A stretch of DNA of 6,256 bases from a bacterium (GTDB lineage Bacteria > Chloroflexota > Dehalococcoidia > Tepidiformales > Tepidiformaceae). How positions within the stretch are numbered: the stretch's first letter is position 1; the number at the start of each line of letters is the position of its first letter. Below the pieces are notes generated by a model that worked only from the letters and a program-made list of their open reading frames with translations, made no database searches and was not told where the DNA came from. The stretch is taken from positions 1-6,256 of the forward strand of contig CAMAUF010000136.1 in NCBI GenBank assembly GCA_945861295.1, read 5' to 3'. Positions 4,963 to 6,256 of this stretch are shown here, piece after piece. The translations under genes and the position numbers were made by a program.

Positions 4963-5790
4963 ATGACCTCTGATAGGTGGTTACCCCGCAGCCAACGCGA
5001 CACCGACGGGTCTGACTACTACCGGCTTCGCGACGGCGTTCCAGAAGGGTTGCAGTCCTCGCTGCGTGGGTGGATGGCTGAGGTCATTGAACACGATCCT
5101 TGGCAACGCGATGAGCAGGCGACCGCCAACAGCGTCAGGCTCATCGAGAGGCTGCTGGATCGACCCCTCGCCGACTCCACGGCACTGCTCAGAGAATGCA
5201 TCGCCGATCCAGAATACTTTCTCGACGTGATCGACATTTGCCTCCAGGGTGCCCCAGCCCACGCAGAACGACTCGTTGGTATCATGGCCGAGGCGCGGGC
5301 CCTGTGGCGTCCGGTTCCCGTTCGCGATGGTAGCTGGCGGCTCGAACGCCACATTTCCGAGCAACTTGACGCCACGCTAGACAAGACGAAGGGCCGTCCG
5401 CGCGACTACCTCAAGGAGGCCTGGCGAAAGCAGTTCGGACGAACGCAGCAGCCAGACGGGGCGTACCGGGACGCCATCCGGGCAATCGAAGCCGCTATCA
5501 TCCCAGCGATGGAACTCACGATGACAGAGCCAACTCTTGGGAAGGCTCTTGGTCAACTTAAGGCCAATTCAGGCGGATACGACATTGGCTTCACGCCCGT
5601 AGCGGCCTTCGATGGAGTCATGGCCGTCTGCAACTCCCTGCAGCTCCTTTGGAAGTCCCAGTTCGACCGGCACGGGACGCCCGACGACGATGTGCCGCTC
5701 AATGTTTCGCCCGAAGAGTCGGAACGAGCCGTGGTGCTCGCCACAGCGTACGTTTTTGCCCTCCAAAACGGCCTGCTTCGCAAGCGGTAG
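4963..5790 (+). CDS. Uncharacterised protein resembling Abi_C/HEPN-like proteins; candidate phage-defence gene
   Basis: This is a 275-residue soluble, largely helical protein with no signal peptide or membrane segment. The C-terminal half has the pattern YLKEAWRKQFGR (149-160), AYRDAIRAIEAAIIPAM (167-183), TLGKALGQLK (191-200), then LWKSQFDRHGTPD (229-241) and a final helix rich in alanine and valine. From memory, 'A..AIKAVEAA..P......TLGKVIG.L' followed by a helix ending RHG is shared by a group of unannotated actinobacterial-type proteins and recalls the Abi_C abortive-infection domain, whose conserved site is an R/N-H-G element. Here Arg236-His237-Gly238 would be that site. Nuclease activity is not shown. 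The ATG is 4 bases after the truncated copy's stop, with GGAG (4952-4955) 7 bases upstream. Codon use differs from the neighbours, with many A/T-ending codons (gat, gaa, cca, ggt, att), suggesting transfer. The gene is secure, the family tentative. Confidence 0.72.
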   Translation: MTSDRWLPRSQRDTDGSDYYRLRDGVPEGLQSSLRGWMAEVIEHDPWQRDEQATANSVRLIERLLDRPLADSTALLRECIADPEYFLDVIDICLQGAPAHAERLVGIMAEARALWRPVPVRDGSWRLERHISEQLDATLDKTKGRPRDYLKEAWRKQFGRTQQPDGAYRDAIRAIEAAIIPAMELTMTEPTLGKALGQLKANSGGYDIGFTPVAAFDGVMAVCNSLQLLWKSQFDRHGTPDDDVPLNVSPEESERAVVLATAYVFALQNGLLRKR

Positions 5791-5820
5791 CGGCGTGTGG
5801 GCGTGAGGGACGGTCAGCCA

Positions 5821-5998
5821 GGTATAGTCCGTACAAACTCGGCGCCAAGGAGAACCCGCCATGGGCGAAGTCGAAGCCTTCCTGACCGATTGGATCCGCG
5901 AGTACAGCGACCACTTTGTCCTCTCGTTCCGCGAGAACGACCCGTCGCTCGTCCGGCCCTACTGCCACATCCCATCGATGCGGCTGACGCAAGACGGC
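5821..5998 (+). repeat. Direct repeat, right copy (promoter, leader and first 46 codons of the SnoaL-like gene)
   Basis: This 178-base partner of 4755-4934 begins 30 bases after the Abi-like stop codon. Homology starts abruptly at GGTATAGTCCG, with no similarity upstream of it. The intact gene continues beyond the right end of the repeat. Confidence 0.9.
5823..5828 (+). promoter_or_regulatory. -10-like box of the right repeat copy
   Basis: TATAGT in GGTATAGTCCG, identical to the left copy, is followed by a leader of about 26 bases with AAGGAGA (5847-5853). The GGAG core is 8 bases before the ATG at 5861. The sequence upstream differs completely from the left copy, so any -35 or operator is not shared. 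Confidence 0.45.
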
Positions 5999-6256
5999 GT
6001 CAAAGTCATGGCGACGGCGGAGGAGGTCGACGCGCATTGGGCGGCGGCCCACGTGCCATTGCGGCCGTTGGACTACCACAACAGCATCCTGCACACCGTC
6101 GACGTGAAGCTGCTGAACCCGGGGGCAGCCTTTATCACGGTCGATTGCGGGCGCTACAACGTCCGCAACGAAGAGATCATGCGCTTCTACTCGTCGTACA
6201 CGGTCTGCAAGACGGCGGAGGGTTGGAAGATCACGAGTTGGATCGGTCACAACCCT
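5861..6256 (+). CDS. SnoaL/NTF2-like small protein, 3' end cut off by the window
   Basis: 132 codons are visible from the ATG at 5861 with no stop before the window ends. The protein opens with an amphipathic helix EVEAFLTDWIREY (3-15), then PYCHIPSMRLTQDG (33-46), a turn and a helix ATAEEVDAHWAAA (51-63). The strands that follow run HNSILHTVDVKLLNPGAAFITVDCGRYN (about 73-100), and the last visible stretch is EEIMRFYSSYTVCKTAEGWKITSWIGHNP. A helix pair followed by a long curved sheet, and the ending 'Y.V.KT..GWKI..W', are typical of SnoaL-like or DUF4440-type NTF2-fold proteins of about 130-150 residues, so only a few residues are probably missing. Such proteins bind small hydrophobic ligands or act as isomerases, hydrolases or accessory subunits. 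No catalytic set can be named here. It has its own promoter and ribosome site, duplicated in the truncated copy upstream. Confidence 0.82.
   Translation, partial: MGEVEAFLTDWIREYSDHFVLSFRENDPSLVRPYCHIPSMRLTQDGVKVMATAEEVDAHWAAAHVPLRPLDYHNSILHTVDVKLLNPGAAFITVDCGRYNVRNEEIMRFYSSYTVCKTAEGWKITSWIGHNP

Noticed and set aside
3605..4963. A 452-codon open frame on the minus strand opposite the CoA-transferase
   Set aside because: The plus-strand frame has continuous CaiB motifs and this one has none. It also crosses the next gene's promoter.
4963..5790. Toxin-antitoxin pair formed by the 53-codon frame and the Abi-like gene
   Set aside because: The position and spacing fit a small antitoxin gene, but the 53 residues are clearly the start of the SnoaL-like protein rather than an antitoxin fold. 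It is kept only as a possible leader frame.
4755..5998. Composite transposon or IS-flanked element
   Set aside because: The repeats are direct, carry a promoter and gene start rather than transposase sequence, and have no terminal inverted repeats. The label would overstate the evidence.
5699..6250. A 183-codon minus-strand frame crossing the right repeat
   Set aside because: It is antisense to the SnoaL-like gene. The similar minus-strand frame at 4605-4904 exists only because the repeat is duplicated.

Overview
The window is high-GC and densely coded, with strong third-position G/C preference in most genes. Protein content (DUF6295-like small protein, dienelactone-hydrolase-family enzyme, AzlCD, tandem-domain CaiB-type CoA-transferase, SnoaL/NTF2-like small protein) and start regions that often lack a Shine-Dalgarno site suggest a high-GC bacterium of the Actinomycetota/Chloroflexota kind. 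No rRNA or other phylogenetic marker is present, so this placement is a guess.

Layout, left to right. (1) Minus strand, 1-1025: a threonine ammonia-lyase missing its C-terminal end at the window edge. (2) A 183-nt divergent region. (3) Plus strand, 1209-2240: a two-gene operon of a dienelactone-hydrolase-family hydrolase and an 88-residue conserved protein, three bases apart. (4) Minus strand, 2282-3282: azlC-azlD, a branched-chain amino acid exporter pair with a 4-base ATGA overlap, convergent with the previous operon. (5) A 91-nt divergent region, then on the plus strand, 3374-4735, a 453-residue class III CoA-transferase with two CaiB-like segments. (6) Plus strand, 4755-6256: the accessory-looking part. 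Two copies of a promoter plus the first 46 codons of an SnoaL/NTF2-like gene flank a compositionally distinct gene that resembles an uncharacterised Abi_C/HEPN-like family. The left copy is cut to 53 codons. The right copy runs intact to the window edge.

Threonine ammonia-lyase (2-oxobutyrate for isoleucine) and AzlCD (export of branched-chain amino acids) share a metabolic theme but are not one operon. The most noteworthy structure is the insertion-like arrangement at 4755-5998: a possible defence gene sits directly behind a truncated, promoter-bearing copy of its neighbour. No tRNA, rRNA, CRISPR array, transposase or integrase was seen, and no stretch over 300 bases lacks a gene.
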